Shown here: in pieces, positions 1 to 9,812 of the stretch | Layout: the number at the start of each line of letters is the position of its first letter | How positions within the stretch are numbered: position 1 is the first letter of the stretch | Source of the DNA: a bacterium | Lineage (GTDB): Bacteria; Gemmatimonadota; Gemmatimonadetes; Longimicrobiales; RSA9 | Length of the DNA stretch: 64,000 nucleotides | Direction of reading: 5' to 3' | Assembly: GCA_003242735.1 (NCBI GenBank) | Contig: QGVH01000013.1 | Location: forward strand, 34,172-98,171 | Position numbers and translations under genes: made by a program | The notes under the pieces: generated by a model | Database searches by the model: none | Seen by the model: only the letters and a program-made list of their open reading frames with translations | Told to the model about the DNA's origin: nothing

Positions 1-1
1 C

Positions 2-130
2 CCGCTCGCCCGGCCGATCACGGCGGACCTGTCCGAGATCGACCCCGCCACCGGCCATTACCGCCGGACGATCATCAAGACGACCGACCCGGAGAAGTAT
101 GGGATCAACATCGGGGACTACTTCGTTTGA
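2..130 (+). CDS. C-terminal end of an unidentified protein (truncated by window edge)
   Basis: An open frame enters from the left edge and ends at TGA 128-130, giving about 42 residues ending in GINIGDYFV. The fragment is polar, with no membrane segment or motif that I recognise. It overlaps the start of trpA by 32 nt, so the two are probably co-transcribed and translationally coupled. I cannot name the family from this tail. Confidence 0.55.
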   Translation, partial: PLARPITADLSEIDPATGHYRRTIIKTTDPEKYGINIGDYFV

Positions 131-926
131 GGCGGACCGTCTCGCCGCGCGTTTCCGTGCGTGGCGCGACTCCGGTCGGCGCGCGCTCATTCCGTACCTG
201 ACCGCCGGTCATCCCACGCTCGGGCAGACGGTGGAACTCATGCGGCGGATCGCGGCGGCGGGCGCGGACATCATCGAGCTGGGCGTTCCGTTCAGCGATC
301 CGCTCGCCGATGGGCCGACCATCCAGCGTGCCTCGCAGCGCGCCATGGAACAGGGTGCGACGCTGGCGTGGTGCCTCGAAGCGCTCAGTCAGTTCCGGTC
401 CGGCAGCGCGACGCCGGTCGTGCTGTTCAGCTACCTCAACCCGATCCTCGCCTACGGAACGGACCGCTTCATCCGCGATGCCGTGGCGGCTGGCGCGGAC
501 GGGGTCCTCATCACGGACCTTCCCGAAGGGGCGGACGACGAGCTGGAGGGGCGCTTCGAGCGCTCCGACCTCGCGTTGATCCGGCTCATCGCGCCCACGA
601 CGCCGCCCGAGCGCGCACGCTGGATCGCCAGCCGGGCTCAGGGGTTCGTCTACTACATCTCGCGCACCGGCGTGACCGGCGCACGAGACACGTTGCCCCC
701 CGGTCTCGCCGACGAGGTCGCTGCGCTGCGGGGCGCCGCGGCCGTGCCGGTGGCCGTGGGCTTCGGCATCTCGACGCCGGATCAGGCGGCGGCGGTCGCC
801 CGGGTGGCGGACGGCGTGGTGGTGGGGAGTGCGCTGATCGATGCGCTCGACCGTGGCGGCGTCGAGGCCGCGGAGACGTTCCTCCGCGGACTGCGTGCCG
901 CGATCGACGCCGCGGGCCAGGCGTAG
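99..926 (+). CDS. trpA: Tryptophan synthase alpha subunit
   Basis: TrpA cleaves indole-3-glycerol phosphate to indole and glyceraldehyde 3-phosphate in the last stage of cytoplasmic tryptophan synthesis, passing indole to TrpB. The 275-residue TIM barrel has the usual length and signatures: ELGVPFSDPLADGPTIQ with the catalytic Glu, YLNPILAYG, the ITDLP segment with the second acidic residue, YYISRTGVTG and the phosphate-binding VGFGIST and VVVGSALI loops. The ATG start is preceded by GGAG at 5 nt spacing and lies inside the upstream gene; no later start fits the N-terminus better. trpB is not in the window, although the upstream fragment could belong to the same operon. The stop codon directly abuts the stop of the convergent gene downstream. 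Confidence 0.97.
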   Translation: MGSTSGTTSFEADRLAARFRAWRDSGRRALIPYLTAGHPTLGQTVELMRRIAAAGADIIELGVPFSDPLADGPTIQRASQRAMEQGATLAWCLEALSQFRSGSATPVVLFSYLNPILAYGTDRFIRDAVAAGADGVLITDLPEGADDELEGRFERSDLALIRLIAPTTPPERARWIASRAQGFVYYISRTGVTGARDTLPPGLADEVAALRGAAAVPVAVGFGISTPDQAAAVARVADGVVVGSALIDALDRGGVEAAETFLRGLRAAIDAAGQA

Positions 927-2651
927 TCAGCCCTCGTCTTCGTCGTCCGGCACGCGGAGACGCTCCTCGGCGGCCGGATCGGGCACGACGAACAGGGTCC
1001 GCACGCGCTCCGGCACGACGAGGCCCGGCGGTGCCTTGCGCGGCTTGCGCACGTAACGGCGCCGGGTCCAATCCACGGCCACCGTGCCGGACGTGCGCGC
1101 ACGACTGTGCAGTGCCGCCAGCACGGCCGCTTCGGTGAGGTCGCGCGCGGGCGGGTTCGAGTTCGGGTCGGGCCAGCGCAGGATGACGTGGGCGCCCGAG
1201 GCCTCGCGGGCGTGCAGCCAGACGTCGTTGGGCGACGAGTGGTGGAACGTCAGCTCGTCGTTCGCGCGGTTGTTCCTCCCCACCCGTACTTCCAGGCCAC
1301 CACTCGTCCGATACCGGCGGTACGGCGGCAGCCGTCTCGCCTCCCCGCCGCGCCGGCCGCCGCCCGGAGCCGCCGGCCCGAGGGCGGCCTCCACCTCCGC
1401 GGCGCTCGCCGCGCCGGCGAGCGCGCGTTGGAGTAGCGCCGCCAGCCGCTGCCGCTTCTGGTCCGCCGCCTCGATCCGGGCGGGGAGCTGGGCCGCCGCG
1501 CGCTCATGCTTCCGCGCCGCCGCGTACATGCGGTGAGCGTTCTCCACGGGCGTGAGGGCGGGGTCGAGCGCGATCCTCACGGTCCCGCCAGTGAAGTCGG
1601 GCAGCTCCACTTCCGTCATCCCCTTGACGGCCCGGCCCGGGTGCGCCAGCAACAGGTCTGCCTGACGCCGCAGCTCCGCCGCGCGCGGACCCGACCGCTC
1701 CCACTCCTCCCGCAGGCGCGCCGCACGCCGTTCCAGCTCGGCGACCCGGGCCTCGAGGCGCTCGAGCGCCGCCCGCGAGACGCCCACGGCAGCCGCGGGC
1801 GCCGCTTCCCTGCTCGCCGCGACGATCGCGTCGAGCAGGGAAGGGAAGCGCTCCGCCGGAACGCCGGGCAACGGCAGCGGGTAGGGCTGCGCGCCGCCAT
1901 CGAGCCTGAGCACGTGCGGGTCCGCCGGAGGCAGGGACGCAACGGCCCGGTAGCGCTCGTAGGCGGCATCCAGCGCCTCCCCGTCCTCGGCCGAGGTCGC
2001 GGCCCCGAGGATGGCGCGCGCGTTGAGGGGGCTCGTGTACGCAACGCGGGCGAGCAACACGCGCTCGCGCTCCGCGGGCGACACGTCTCCGAGCAGGCCG
2101 CGCCACTCCTCACGCTCCAGCGGAACGCTCGCCCCGGCGCGTACGCTACGCTGTGGCTCGACGTACGTCGCGCCCGGGCGCAGGACCCGCCCGTACGCCT
2201 CGCGCGGCCGGAGCACGGCGAGAATGCGGCCGTCCGCGCCGAGCGCCACCGCGTTCCACTGATTGGTCATGAGTTCGACGACGACGCAGCAGAGCGATGC
2301 CGCGCGCCTGCCTGCACCCGCGGCGTCTCCCTCCGCAGTGGGTGGTGCGAGCTCGATGCGGAGCACACGCTCGTCGGGAGGCGCGGTCACGCGGGCGACG
2401 GTCGTGCCCCGGGCGGGCTCGATCACGTGGACGCCTGCGGCGTCCGCTGGGCGCTCCCCCTCCACCCACCGCACCGCACCGCCGGCAGGATCCAGGTCCC
2501 AGTAGAGCACGGCGCGACGGAAGACCAGCGCGGCGGCCCGGCTCTCGGCGTCCAGCCGAACGGCCCGCAACACGCGGCCGCGCAGCCGCTCGTCGAGCTC
2601 GGCCGCCAGGTAGCGGACCAGCAACGAATCGTAGCGGATGCCGTTTGACAC
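927..2651 (-). CDS. rqcH: NFACT/RqcH-type ribosome quality control protein
   Basis: This 574-residue protein has an NFACT-N (FbpA-like) domain at about residues 1-230, a coiled-coil middle with repeated Arg/Glu-rich helices at about 280-420, and an NFACT-R (DUF814) domain at about 440-560 with VGRNNRAND and SPNDVWLHAREASGAHVIL. Family members bind 50S-peptidyl-tRNA complexes and recruit tRNA-Ala for C-terminal alanine tailing. By eye the Asp-Arg pair needed in Bacillus RqcH aligns with PDERV, so Asp is replaced by Glu, and the usual GRHSN motif reads TNQWN. Function may therefore differ. The GTG start at 2651 lies 6 nt after a promoter-like -10, predicting a leaderless mRNA. Confidence 0.85.
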   Translation of the reverse strand: MSNGIRYDSLLVRYLAAELDERLRGRVLRAVRLDAESRAAALVFRRAVLYWDLDPAGGAVRWVEGERPADAAGVHVIEPARGTTVARVTAPPDERVLRIELAPPTAEGDAAGAGRRAASLCCVVVELMTNQWNAVALGADGRILAVLRPREAYGRVLRPGATYVEPQRSVRAGASVPLEREEWRGLLGDVSPAERERVLLARVAYTSPLNARAILGAATSAEDGEALDAAYERYRAVASLPPADPHVLRLDGGAQPYPLPLPGVPAERFPSLLDAIVAASREAAPAAAVGVSRAALERLEARVAELERRAARLREEWERSGPRAAELRRQADLLLAHPGRAVKGMTEVELPDFTGGTVRIALDPALTPVENAHRMYAAARKHERAAAQLPARIEAADQKRQRLAALLQRALAGAASAAEVEAALGPAAPGGGRRGGEARRLPPYRRYRTSGGLEVRVGRNNRANDELTFHHSSPNDVWLHAREASGAHVILRWPDPNSNPPARDLTEAAVLAALHSRARTSGTVAVDWTRRRYVRKPRKAPPGLVVPERVRTLFVVPDPAAEERLRVPDDEDEG

Positions 2652-2673
2652 GTCCCGATGATGACGCTAGCTT
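2645..2673 (+). promoter_or_regulatory. Sigma70-type promoter (plus strand)
   Basis: TTGACA (2645-2650), a 17-nt spacer and TAGCTT (2668-2673) form a near-consensus promoter reading rightwards toward the GlmU-like gene. It overlaps the leftward rqcH promoter. Confidence 0.5.
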
Positions 2674-2687
2674 CCGCGCAACGTCAA
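2658..2687 (-). promoter_or_regulatory. Promoter of rqcH, predicted leaderless
   Basis: On the minus strand TTGACG (2687-2682), an 18-nt spacer and CATCAT (2663-2658) are followed after exactly 6 nt by the GTG start at 2651. The same arrangement precedes several other genes in this window, so transcription probably starts at or next to the start codon. Confidence 0.5.
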
Positions 2688-2755
2688 CTCGTTTCGCGGC
2701 GCGGTCCATCGCCCTTCGCACATCACGCAGCCGCGCCGCGCGGAAGGGCTGCGGC

Positions 2756-3052
2756 ATGAGCGGTCGTGCGGGGGTGGAGCGTGTGCGCGCCGTGTCCGTC
2801 GGGGATTCGTTGGAGACGATCGTCCGGTGCGGCGGAATGACCGCCGCGCTCACCGCGTATCACGACCTCTTCGCCCGCTCGCTCCACGAGTCCGATGTGG
2901 ACGCCGCGCGGGTGGACGAGTCGCCGGGCCAGGTCGTCCTCGGTTCCCCTCCACGCTGGCCGTCACTCTCTGCGACGCGACAACACTCTCCTGACGTGGA
3001 CCATGGGAGGTTGGACCGGCATCGCACTGGCACTGCGCGGCCCTGCCGATGA
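2756..3052 (+). CDS. Possible small protein of unknown function
   Basis: A 98-codon frame starts at ATG 2756, preceded by GGAAGGG at a suitable distance and downstream of the promoter at 2645. Third positions are strongly G/C through about codon 65, as in real genes here, but the last third looks non-coding and overlaps the GlmU-like start. I recognise no domain. It could be a genuine short gene, a decayed gene or chance, so it is offered tentatively. Confidence 0.3.
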   Translation: MSGRAGVERVRAVSVGDSLETIVRCGGMTAALTAYHDLFARSLHESDVDAARVDESPGQVVLGSPPRWPSLSATRQHSPDVDHGRLDRHRTGTARPCR

Positions 3053-3845
3053 CCGGATGGCATCACGCCTGCCGACCAGCCTGCACCCGCTGGCCGGCAG
3101 GCCCGTGGCCTGGCACGTGCTCCGCGCGATCTCGGGCGCGCGGCCGCCGCCCTGCCGCATCCTGTATTGCACCGTGGACAGCCCGGAGCTGCCCGGCCTC
3201 ACGGACATCCCCGCGGAGGTGGTCGCCGTCCCGCCCGGCGGCGACTGGTGGGCGGCCATCGCATCGCACCTCGGGGCCGGGGACGACGGCCCGTTCCTGG
3301 TCGTGGATGCGGCCGCCGTCGCGCTCCGGGACTCGTTGGACGCGCTGATCGGTGGGGCGCCGGGTCGAGCGCTGCGCTCGGCACAGGGCGAGCCGCTGGC
3401 CGTGTGGATCGCGGACCGGGCGATCCTGGAACGCTGCGCCGCCGGTGGACTGGAGGCGCTCGCGGATGCGTGCGAGACCGTGCCGCCCGCGGACCCTGAC
3501 GAGGCGTTCCTGGTCCGGGACCGGGCCAGTCTCGCCCGCGCCGGCGCCGTGATCCAGCAGCGGTTGATCCGCCGCCTGATGGAGGGGGGCGTGACGTTCC
3601 TCAAACCGGAGACCGTCCTGGTGGATGTGGACGTGACGATCGGACCGGACACGGTGATCTATCCCGGAGTGGTGCTGGAGGGTGGCACCACGATCGGGTC
3701 GGAGACGGTCATCGGGCCGGGCTGTCGGATCATCGACAGTCAGGTGGGCAACGGCGTCGAGCTCAAGGGCTGGAACTACCTGTCCGGCGTGAAGATCCGC
3801 AACCGGGCGGTCCTGGAGCCGTATGTCCGGCGCGGCTTTGATTGA
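3003..3845 (+). CDS. Shortened GlmU-like nucleotidyltransferase/hexapeptide protein, probably degenerate
   Basis: The 280-residue product resembles GlmU but lacks much of both halves. The N-terminus keeps SRLPTSLHPLAGRPVAWHV, matching the GlmU LHPLAGRP segment, yet the GxGTRM loop reads RGPADDRM and the catalytic lysine position (PKVLHP in GlmU) is Thr. After a compressed middle, RRLMEGGVTFLKPETVLVD aligns with the GlmU linker, followed by only about three hexapeptide turns (VTIGPDTVIYPGVVLEGGT). GlmU itself is about 450 residues and makes UDP-GlcNAc; this copy has probably lost pyrophosphorylase activity and lacks the acetyltransferase C-terminus. The ATG at 3003 fits the beta-strand start, with a weak ribosome-binding site. 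The gene overlaps the downstream HD gene by 23 nt. Confidence 0.75.
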   Translation: MGGWTGIALALRGPADDRMASRLPTSLHPLAGRPVAWHVLRAISGARPPPCRILYCTVDSPELPGLTDIPAEVVAVPPGGDWWAAIASHLGAGDDGPFLVVDAAAVALRDSLDALIGGAPGRALRSAQGEPLAVWIADRAILERCAAGGLEALADACETVPPADPDEAFLVRDRASLARAGAVIQQRLIRRLMEGGVTFLKPETVLVDVDVTIGPDTVIYPGVVLEGGTTIGSETVIGPGCRIIDSQVGNGVELKGWNYLSGVKIRNRAVLEPYVRRGFD

Positions 3846-4398
3846 AGCCGCTGCGGCCGGTACGTTGCCGGCCTGGGCCGAGGCCGGGCCTTCGCGACGC
3901 GCGCACATGGCGCGCGTCGCCGCGTTGATGGACGCGTGGGCGGCCGGCCTCGGCCTGGACGCGCGCGAGCGGATGCGCTGGCGCGCGGCGGCGTGGCTCC
4001 ATGACGTGCTGCGGGACGCTGACCCGGCGCGGCTGCGCGTGGCGCTCGGCGACGGCTACGCCGATTGGCCGGCCGGGCTGTTGCACGGGCCTGCGGCGGC
4101 GGCGCGGCTCGCGGCGGAAGGGGTTACGGACCGGCCGCTCCTCATCGCCATCGCCTGGCACACGTTGGGACATCCGGACCTGGACTTGCTCGGTCGCTGT
4201 CTCTACGTGGCGGACTTCATCGAGCCCGGGCGCACCTACGAGCCGGCCCTCCGGGCCGTGCTGCGTGCCCGCATGCCGGGCGCGGTGGCGGAGGTGGTGA
4301 GGGAAGCGGCGCGCCGGCGCATCGCCTGGCTCTTGGAGGCAGGTCGTCCGATCGCATCGGAGACCGCGGCGTTCTGGAACTCTGTTGCCACCGGTTGA
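3823..4398 (+). CDS. yqeK: YqeK-family HD-domain hydrolase
   Basis: The 191-residue protein carries the YqeK-type HD fold: RRAHMARVA (first His), AAWLHDVLRD (His-Asp pair), LLHGPAAAA, AWHTLGHPD and YVADFIEPGR (last Asp). Characterised YqeK proteins are symmetrical Ap4A hydrolases that degrade diadenosine tetraphosphate in the cytoplasm. It starts inside the preceding GlmU-like gene and is followed after 3 nt by a LytR_C gene. In many bacteria yqeK neighbours rsfS and LytR-type genes, so the LytR_C neighbour fits while rsfS is not seen here. Confidence 0.88.
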   Translation: MSGAALIEAAAAGTLPAWAEAGPSRRAHMARVAALMDAWAAGLGLDARERMRWRAAAWLHDVLRDADPARLRVALGDGYADWPAGLLHGPAAAARLAAEGVTDRPLLIAIAWHTLGHPDLDLLGRCLYVADFIEPGRTYEPALRAVLRARMPGAVAEVVREAARRRIAWLLEAGRPIASETAAFWNSVATG

Positions 4399-4401
4399 CC
4401 C

Positions 4402-4866
4402 GTGCGCTCTTCGCTCCGTTGGCTCCTGCTCTTCGCCACCTTCGCTGCGGTGGTGGCGCTGGTCGGGTCGTTTTTCGCCGGCCTGGGCGGTGGTGCGCCC
4501 AGCACCGCGATGGATCCGCCGACGCGGCCGGTGCGCATGCGCGTCGAGGTGCTGAACGGCACGACGCGGGCCGGCCTCGCGCGCAGCGCGACCGAGCGCC
4601 TGCGGGATGCCGGGTTCGACGTCGTCTACTTCGGCAACGGGCCGCGCACCGACTCGACCGTCGTGCTGGACCGAGTGGGCCGACCGGAGGTCGCCCGTGC
4701 CGTGGCCGAAGCGTTGGGCATCCGGCGCGTGCGGAGCGAGCCGGACCCGGGTCTCTACCTGGATGTGACGGTGATGCTCGGCGCCGACTGGCCGCCGCGT
4801 CCGGACAGCGTGTCCCTGGGCGCGGGCTGGTGGACCCGACTCAAGCAGTGGTGGCAGGAGCGCTGA
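4402..4866 (+). CDS. LytR C-terminal domain protein, membrane-anchored
   Basis: The 154-residue product has one N-terminal membrane helix (about residues 6-28, LLLFATFAAVVALVGSFFAGL) and a LytR_C domain at about 45-125, recognisable from RVEVLNGTTRAGLARSATE and VVYFGNG. The catalytic LytR-CpsA-Psr domain that often accompanies it is absent. It is probably an envelope protein facing the periplasm; no enzymatic role can be assigned. The GTG start follows the yqeK stop by 3 nt. Its 3' end overlaps the 3' end of the convergent rlmN gene by 26 nt. Confidence 0.8.
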   Translation: MRSSLRWLLLFATFAAVVALVGSFFAGLGGGAPSTAMDPPTRPVRMRVEVLNGTTRAGLARSATERLRDAGFDVVYFGNGPRTDSTVVLDRVGRPEVARAVAEALGIRRVRSEPDPGLYLDVTVMLGADWPPRPDSVSLGAGWWTRLKQWWQER

Positions 4867-5962
4867 AGCGGCCCGAGAGGGCGAGGAAGGGGCGCGGCGG
4901 CTTCAACGCGTGCTCCGCCCGGAGCTGGCCACAGGCGGCGGCAATGTCGCGGCCGCGCGGGCCGCGGACGGTGACGGGGACGCCACGCCGCTTCAGCACC
5001 TCGGCGAACGCGCGCTGACGTTCACGGGGCGAAGGCCGCCAGCCGGTCCCCGGAACGGGGTTGAACGGGATCAGGTTGACGTGCGCCGTGAACGGTGCGA
5101 CGAGCGTCGCGAGCTCCTCGGCGAGGCGCAGGTCGTCGTTGACGCCGTCGATGAGCACGTACTCGAACGTGATGCGCCGTCCGCCCGCCGCCTCGAAGGT
5201 GCGGAGCGCGTCGAGCAGCACGGGAAGAGGGTACTTCTTCTCCACGGGCACCAGCTTCTGCCTGAGCTCGTGGTTCGGCGCGTGGAGCGAGACGGCGAGA
5301 CGGAACTGTTCGGGCCGGGCCGCCAGCTCCAGGATGCCGGGGACGATGCCGACCGTGGACACCGTGATGCGTCGCGCTCCCACGCCGTACACCGTGTTGA
5401 GCAGCGTGAGCGCCGGCATGACGGCGTCGCGGTTGGCGAGCGGCTCGCCCATGCCCATGAACACCACGTTGCTGATCGGTCGGAGCCCGTTTTCCACCGC
5501 CCAGCGGCGCGCGCCGCGGAACTGACCCACGATCTCGCCGGTGGTGAGCTGGCGCCGGTAGCCGGACCAGCCCGTCGCGCAGAAGACGCACGCCATCGCG
5601 CAGCCCGCTTGCGACGAGATGCAGAGCGTCACTCGATCGCGGGACGGGATCAGGACGGACTCGACCAGCTCGCCGTCCTCCAGCCGCCAGAGGTGCTTGA
5701 CGGTGCCGTCCGAGGAACGGGCCGTGTGGGCCAGCGTGGGCGCGCCGAGACGGAAGCGCTCGGCGAGCGCGGCGCGTTCGGCCGCCGGCAGGTCCGTCAT
5801 TTCGTCGAACGTCGCCGCGTCACGGTCGTAGAGCCACGCAGTGGTCTGGGCGACGCGGTAACGCGGCTGACCGCGCGTCGCGAAATGTTCGGCCAGCCGG
5901 GCGGCCACCTCGGCCGCAGGCAGATCCAGCAGGGACGGTTCCGCCGTCTTCCCTCGATTCAC
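4841..5962 (-). CDS. rlmN: Dual-specificity 23S rRNA/tRNA adenine C2-methyltransferase
   Basis: RlmN is a radical SAM enzyme that methylates C2 of A2503 in 23S rRNA and A37 of certain tRNAs. The 373-residue protein shows the CxxxCxxC cluster motif as GCAMACVFCATG, the FMGMGEPLAN glycine-rich stretch, RITVSTVGIVPGI, NLIPFNPVPGT, and a late Cys in AAACGQLR corresponding to the methyl-carrying cysteine. A longer frame extends upstream, but the extension overlaps a separate secreted protein gene; the GTG at 5962 gives the normal N-terminus. It lies 14 nt downstream of that small gene and is probably co-transcribed with it. Confidence 0.95.
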   Translation of the reverse strand: MNRGKTAEPSLLDLPAAEVAARLAEHFATRGQPRYRVAQTTAWLYDRDAATFDEMTDLPAAERAALAERFRLGAPTLAHTARSSDGTVKHLWRLEDGELVESVLIPSRDRVTLCISSQAGCAMACVFCATGWSGYRRQLTTGEIVGQFRGARRWAVENGLRPISNVVFMGMGEPLANRDAVMPALTLLNTVYGVGARRITVSTVGIVPGILELAARPEQFRLAVSLHAPNHELRQKLVPVEKKYPLPVLLDALRTFEAAGGRRITFEYVLIDGVNDDLRLAEELATLVAPFTAHVNLIPFNPVPGTGWRPSPRERQRAFAEVLKRRGVPVTVRGPRGRDIAAACGQLRAEHALKPPRPFLALSGRFSAPATTA

Positions 5963-5976
5963 TGCGCAACCCCTGT

Positions 5977-6303
5977 TCAGGACACCACGTGAGAACGGTG
6001 GTCGTACGCGCCGCCGGAGCCGTTGGCGACCCCCTCCCGCAGAACGCCGAGCGGGGAACGGCCCAGCCGGACGCTCGCCGCGAACACCCGCACCGCCGCG
6101 CCGAAGTCGGGATCCGGCTCGAAGTCCAGGCCCGCGGACAGCGCCGGCACAGCACCGCAGCGGCTCTCGGCTGAGGTGCGGTGCGCCACCGCCCCGGGCT
6201 CCGTCCGCACCGGCCATTCGAGGAGACGCTGGCCGCTCCGCGGGCTCGCCGTCGCCAGCAACAGCACCACGGCTGCCGCAGGCGCCCGCCTTGGCAGGGT
6301 CAT
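5977..6303 (-). CDS. Small secreted protein of unknown function
   Basis: A 108-residue frame begins with MTLPRRAPAAAVVLLLATA, a typical signal peptide with likely cleavage near SPRSGQ. The mature part (about 83 residues) has no recognised domain and no cysteine pattern beyond one Cys. It sits immediately upstream of rlmN with 14 nt between them. The ATG is preceded by a GGGGGAC ribosome-binding-like stretch. It could alternatively be an upstream extension artefact of rlmN, but the signal peptide argues for a real gene. Confidence 0.55.
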   Translation of the reverse strand: MTLPRRAPAAAVVLLLATASPRSGQRLLEWPVRTEPGAVAHRTSAESRCGAVPALSAGLDFEPDPDFGAAVRVFAASVRLGRSPLGVLREGVANGSGGAYDHRSHVVS

Positions 6304-6323
6304 CGTCCCCCGGCCATCAGTGC

Positions 6324-6352
6324 TTGATGCCCCATTCCTCCAACGTTAATTT
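6324..6352 (+). promoter_or_regulatory. Candidate promoter of the EIIA gene
   Basis: TTGATG (6324-6329), 17 nt and TAATTT (6347-6352) lie in a locally AT-rich stretch between divergent genes and about 55 nt before the TTG start at 6407. Confidence 0.4.
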
Positions 6353-6406
6353 ACGACAATTCCGTGCGATTGAGGATCCCCCCACGGCACTCGACTCGAG
6401 GCGCCT

Positions 6407-6865
6407 TTGCTCCTGACGGACCTGCTTTCGATCGAACGGATCCGTATTCCGCTGGAATCGCGTTCGAAGGACGACCTGCTCAGGGAGCTCGTCGACCTCA
6501 TCACGCGCGAGAACCGCGTAGATGACCCGGAGGACGTGCTCCGCGCCGTCATGGAACGCGAGGCCGTCCTTTCCACCGGGATCGGCAACGGCGTCGCGAT
6601 CCCGCACGGCAAGTCGTCCGCGGTCCCGGACCTGCGCATGGCGGCCGGACTCACCCGGGAGCCCGTGGACTTCGACGCACTGGACGGCCAGCCGGTCCGG
6701 CTGTTCTTCATGCTCGTCGGTCCGGAAACCGCCGCAGGCCCGCACATCAAGGCGCTCAGCCGGATCTCGCGACTCGTCCGCCGGGAGGAGGTGCGCGAGC
6801 GGCTCATCTCTACGCGCGATGCCAACGAGTTCCTGCGCGCCCTGCGCGAGGCGGAAGGCGCCTGA
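6407..6865 (+). CDS. ptsN: PTS EIIA domain protein (PtsN-like)
   Basis: The 152-residue protein is a single EIIA type-2 domain. The phosphorylatable His lies in GVAIPHGKS, preceded by the conserved REAVLSTGIGNG and followed by LFFMLVGPE. Proteins of this size without EIIB or EIIC are usually regulatory EIIA(Ntr)-type, receiving phosphate from NPr rather than importing sugar. No other PTS gene is visible here. The only start is TTG 6407, with GAGG 7 nt upstream; an in-frame stop at 6371 excludes an earlier one. It precedes aspS by 47 nt. Confidence 0.9.
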   Translation: MLLTDLLSIERIRIPLESRSKDDLLRELVDLITRENRVDDPEDVLRAVMEREAVLSTGIGNGVAIPHGKSSAVPDLRMAAGLTREPVDFDALDGQPVRLFFMLVGPETAAGPHIKALSRISRLVRREEVRERLISTRDANEFLRALREAEGA

Positions 6866-6912
6866 TCGGTCGGGTTCCGTGAGATACCCGATGACAGCTC
6901 CTCTCGGATTCC

Positions 6913-8816
<1,904 letters not shown>

Positions 8817-8817
<1 letters not shown>

Positions 8818-9809
8818 TGAAGCAATTGGAGAACAAGACGGTTCAGCACAGGATCCCCGCGGAGGGCGCGGACCTCCTGCTCCTCGCAGGGGTGGGTGAT
8901 GCGAACCTCCGGGAGATGGCCCGTCTCTGCGGTTGCCGGGTCGTCCTGCGGGGAGACCACCTGATCCTCTCGGGCGATGTGGAAGACGTCGAGCGGGCCG
9001 CGCCCGTCGCCCTCCGTCTGATCGAGCTCGCCCGGATCGGTTATCCCTTCGGCGTCGAGGAGGTGCGGCGCGCAGTGGCAGAGGTCGGGCTCAACGGGCG
9101 CAAGGATGTCGAGGTCGTGACCCGCCACGACGACTTCCGCATTGTCCTCCCCGGCGCCCGCAAGGTGATCACGCCCAAGTCCGAGGGGCAGCGGGCCTAC
9201 ATGGAGGCGATCGCGAAGAACGACATCGTGATCTCGATCGGACCGGCGGGCACCGGCAAGACCTACCTGGCCGTGGCGATGGCCGCGGACGCGCTGTTCA
9301 AGAACCGTGTCCGGCGGATCATCCTGGCGCGGCCGGCGGTCGAGGCGGGGGAGAACCTCGGGTTCCTGCCGGGAGACCTCCAGGAGAAGGTCGATCCCTA
9401 CCTCCGGCCGCTGTACGACGCGCTCGAGGACATGATGCCGCCGGAGCGGGTGCGGCGGGCCATCGAGTCGCGCATGATCGAGATCGCCCCGCTGGCCTAC
9501 ATGCGCGGGCGCACGCTCTCTGACGCCTTCGTCATCCTGGACGAGGCGCAGAACGCCACGACGTCGCAGATGAAGATGTTCCTGACTCGGCTGGGGCTGA
9601 ACTCCCGGACGGTCATCACCGGGGACAAGACGCAGATCGACCTGCCGCGCCGGGAGGACTCGGGCTTGCTCCAGATCGAGCGGATCCTCCAGGGGATCGA
9701 GGGGATCAGCTTCGTCTATCTGGACCGCGTGGATGTCGTACGCCACCGGCTGGTCAAGGAGATCATCCAGGCGTACGACGCGGCGGACGGGGTGCACGAG
9801 GAGCACTAG
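8817..9809 (+). CDS. phoH: PhoH-family ATPase
   Basis: The 330-residue protein (PhoL/YbeZ type) has an N-terminal KH-like segment (about residues 20-100) and a P-loop ATPase core with Walker [12 protein letters not shown] and Walker [11 protein letters not shown], followed by [11 protein letters not shown]. Family members work with YbeY in rRNA and ribosome maturation or RNA turnover. Its start ATG shares the last base of the aspS stop, and it is three nt from pgpH, with ybeY one gene further; phoH-pgpH-ybeY is a widely conserved order that supports the call. Confidence 0.95.
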
Positions 9810-9812
9810 GAC

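Noticed and set aside
2860..3066. A 68-codon minus-strand frame near the GlmU-like start
   Set aside because: No ribosome-binding site or domain; overlaps better-supported plus-strand coding.
5963..6217. N-terminal extension of RlmN to 458 residues
   Set aside because: The added residues do not resemble RlmN and overlap a separate frame encoding a signal-peptide protein.
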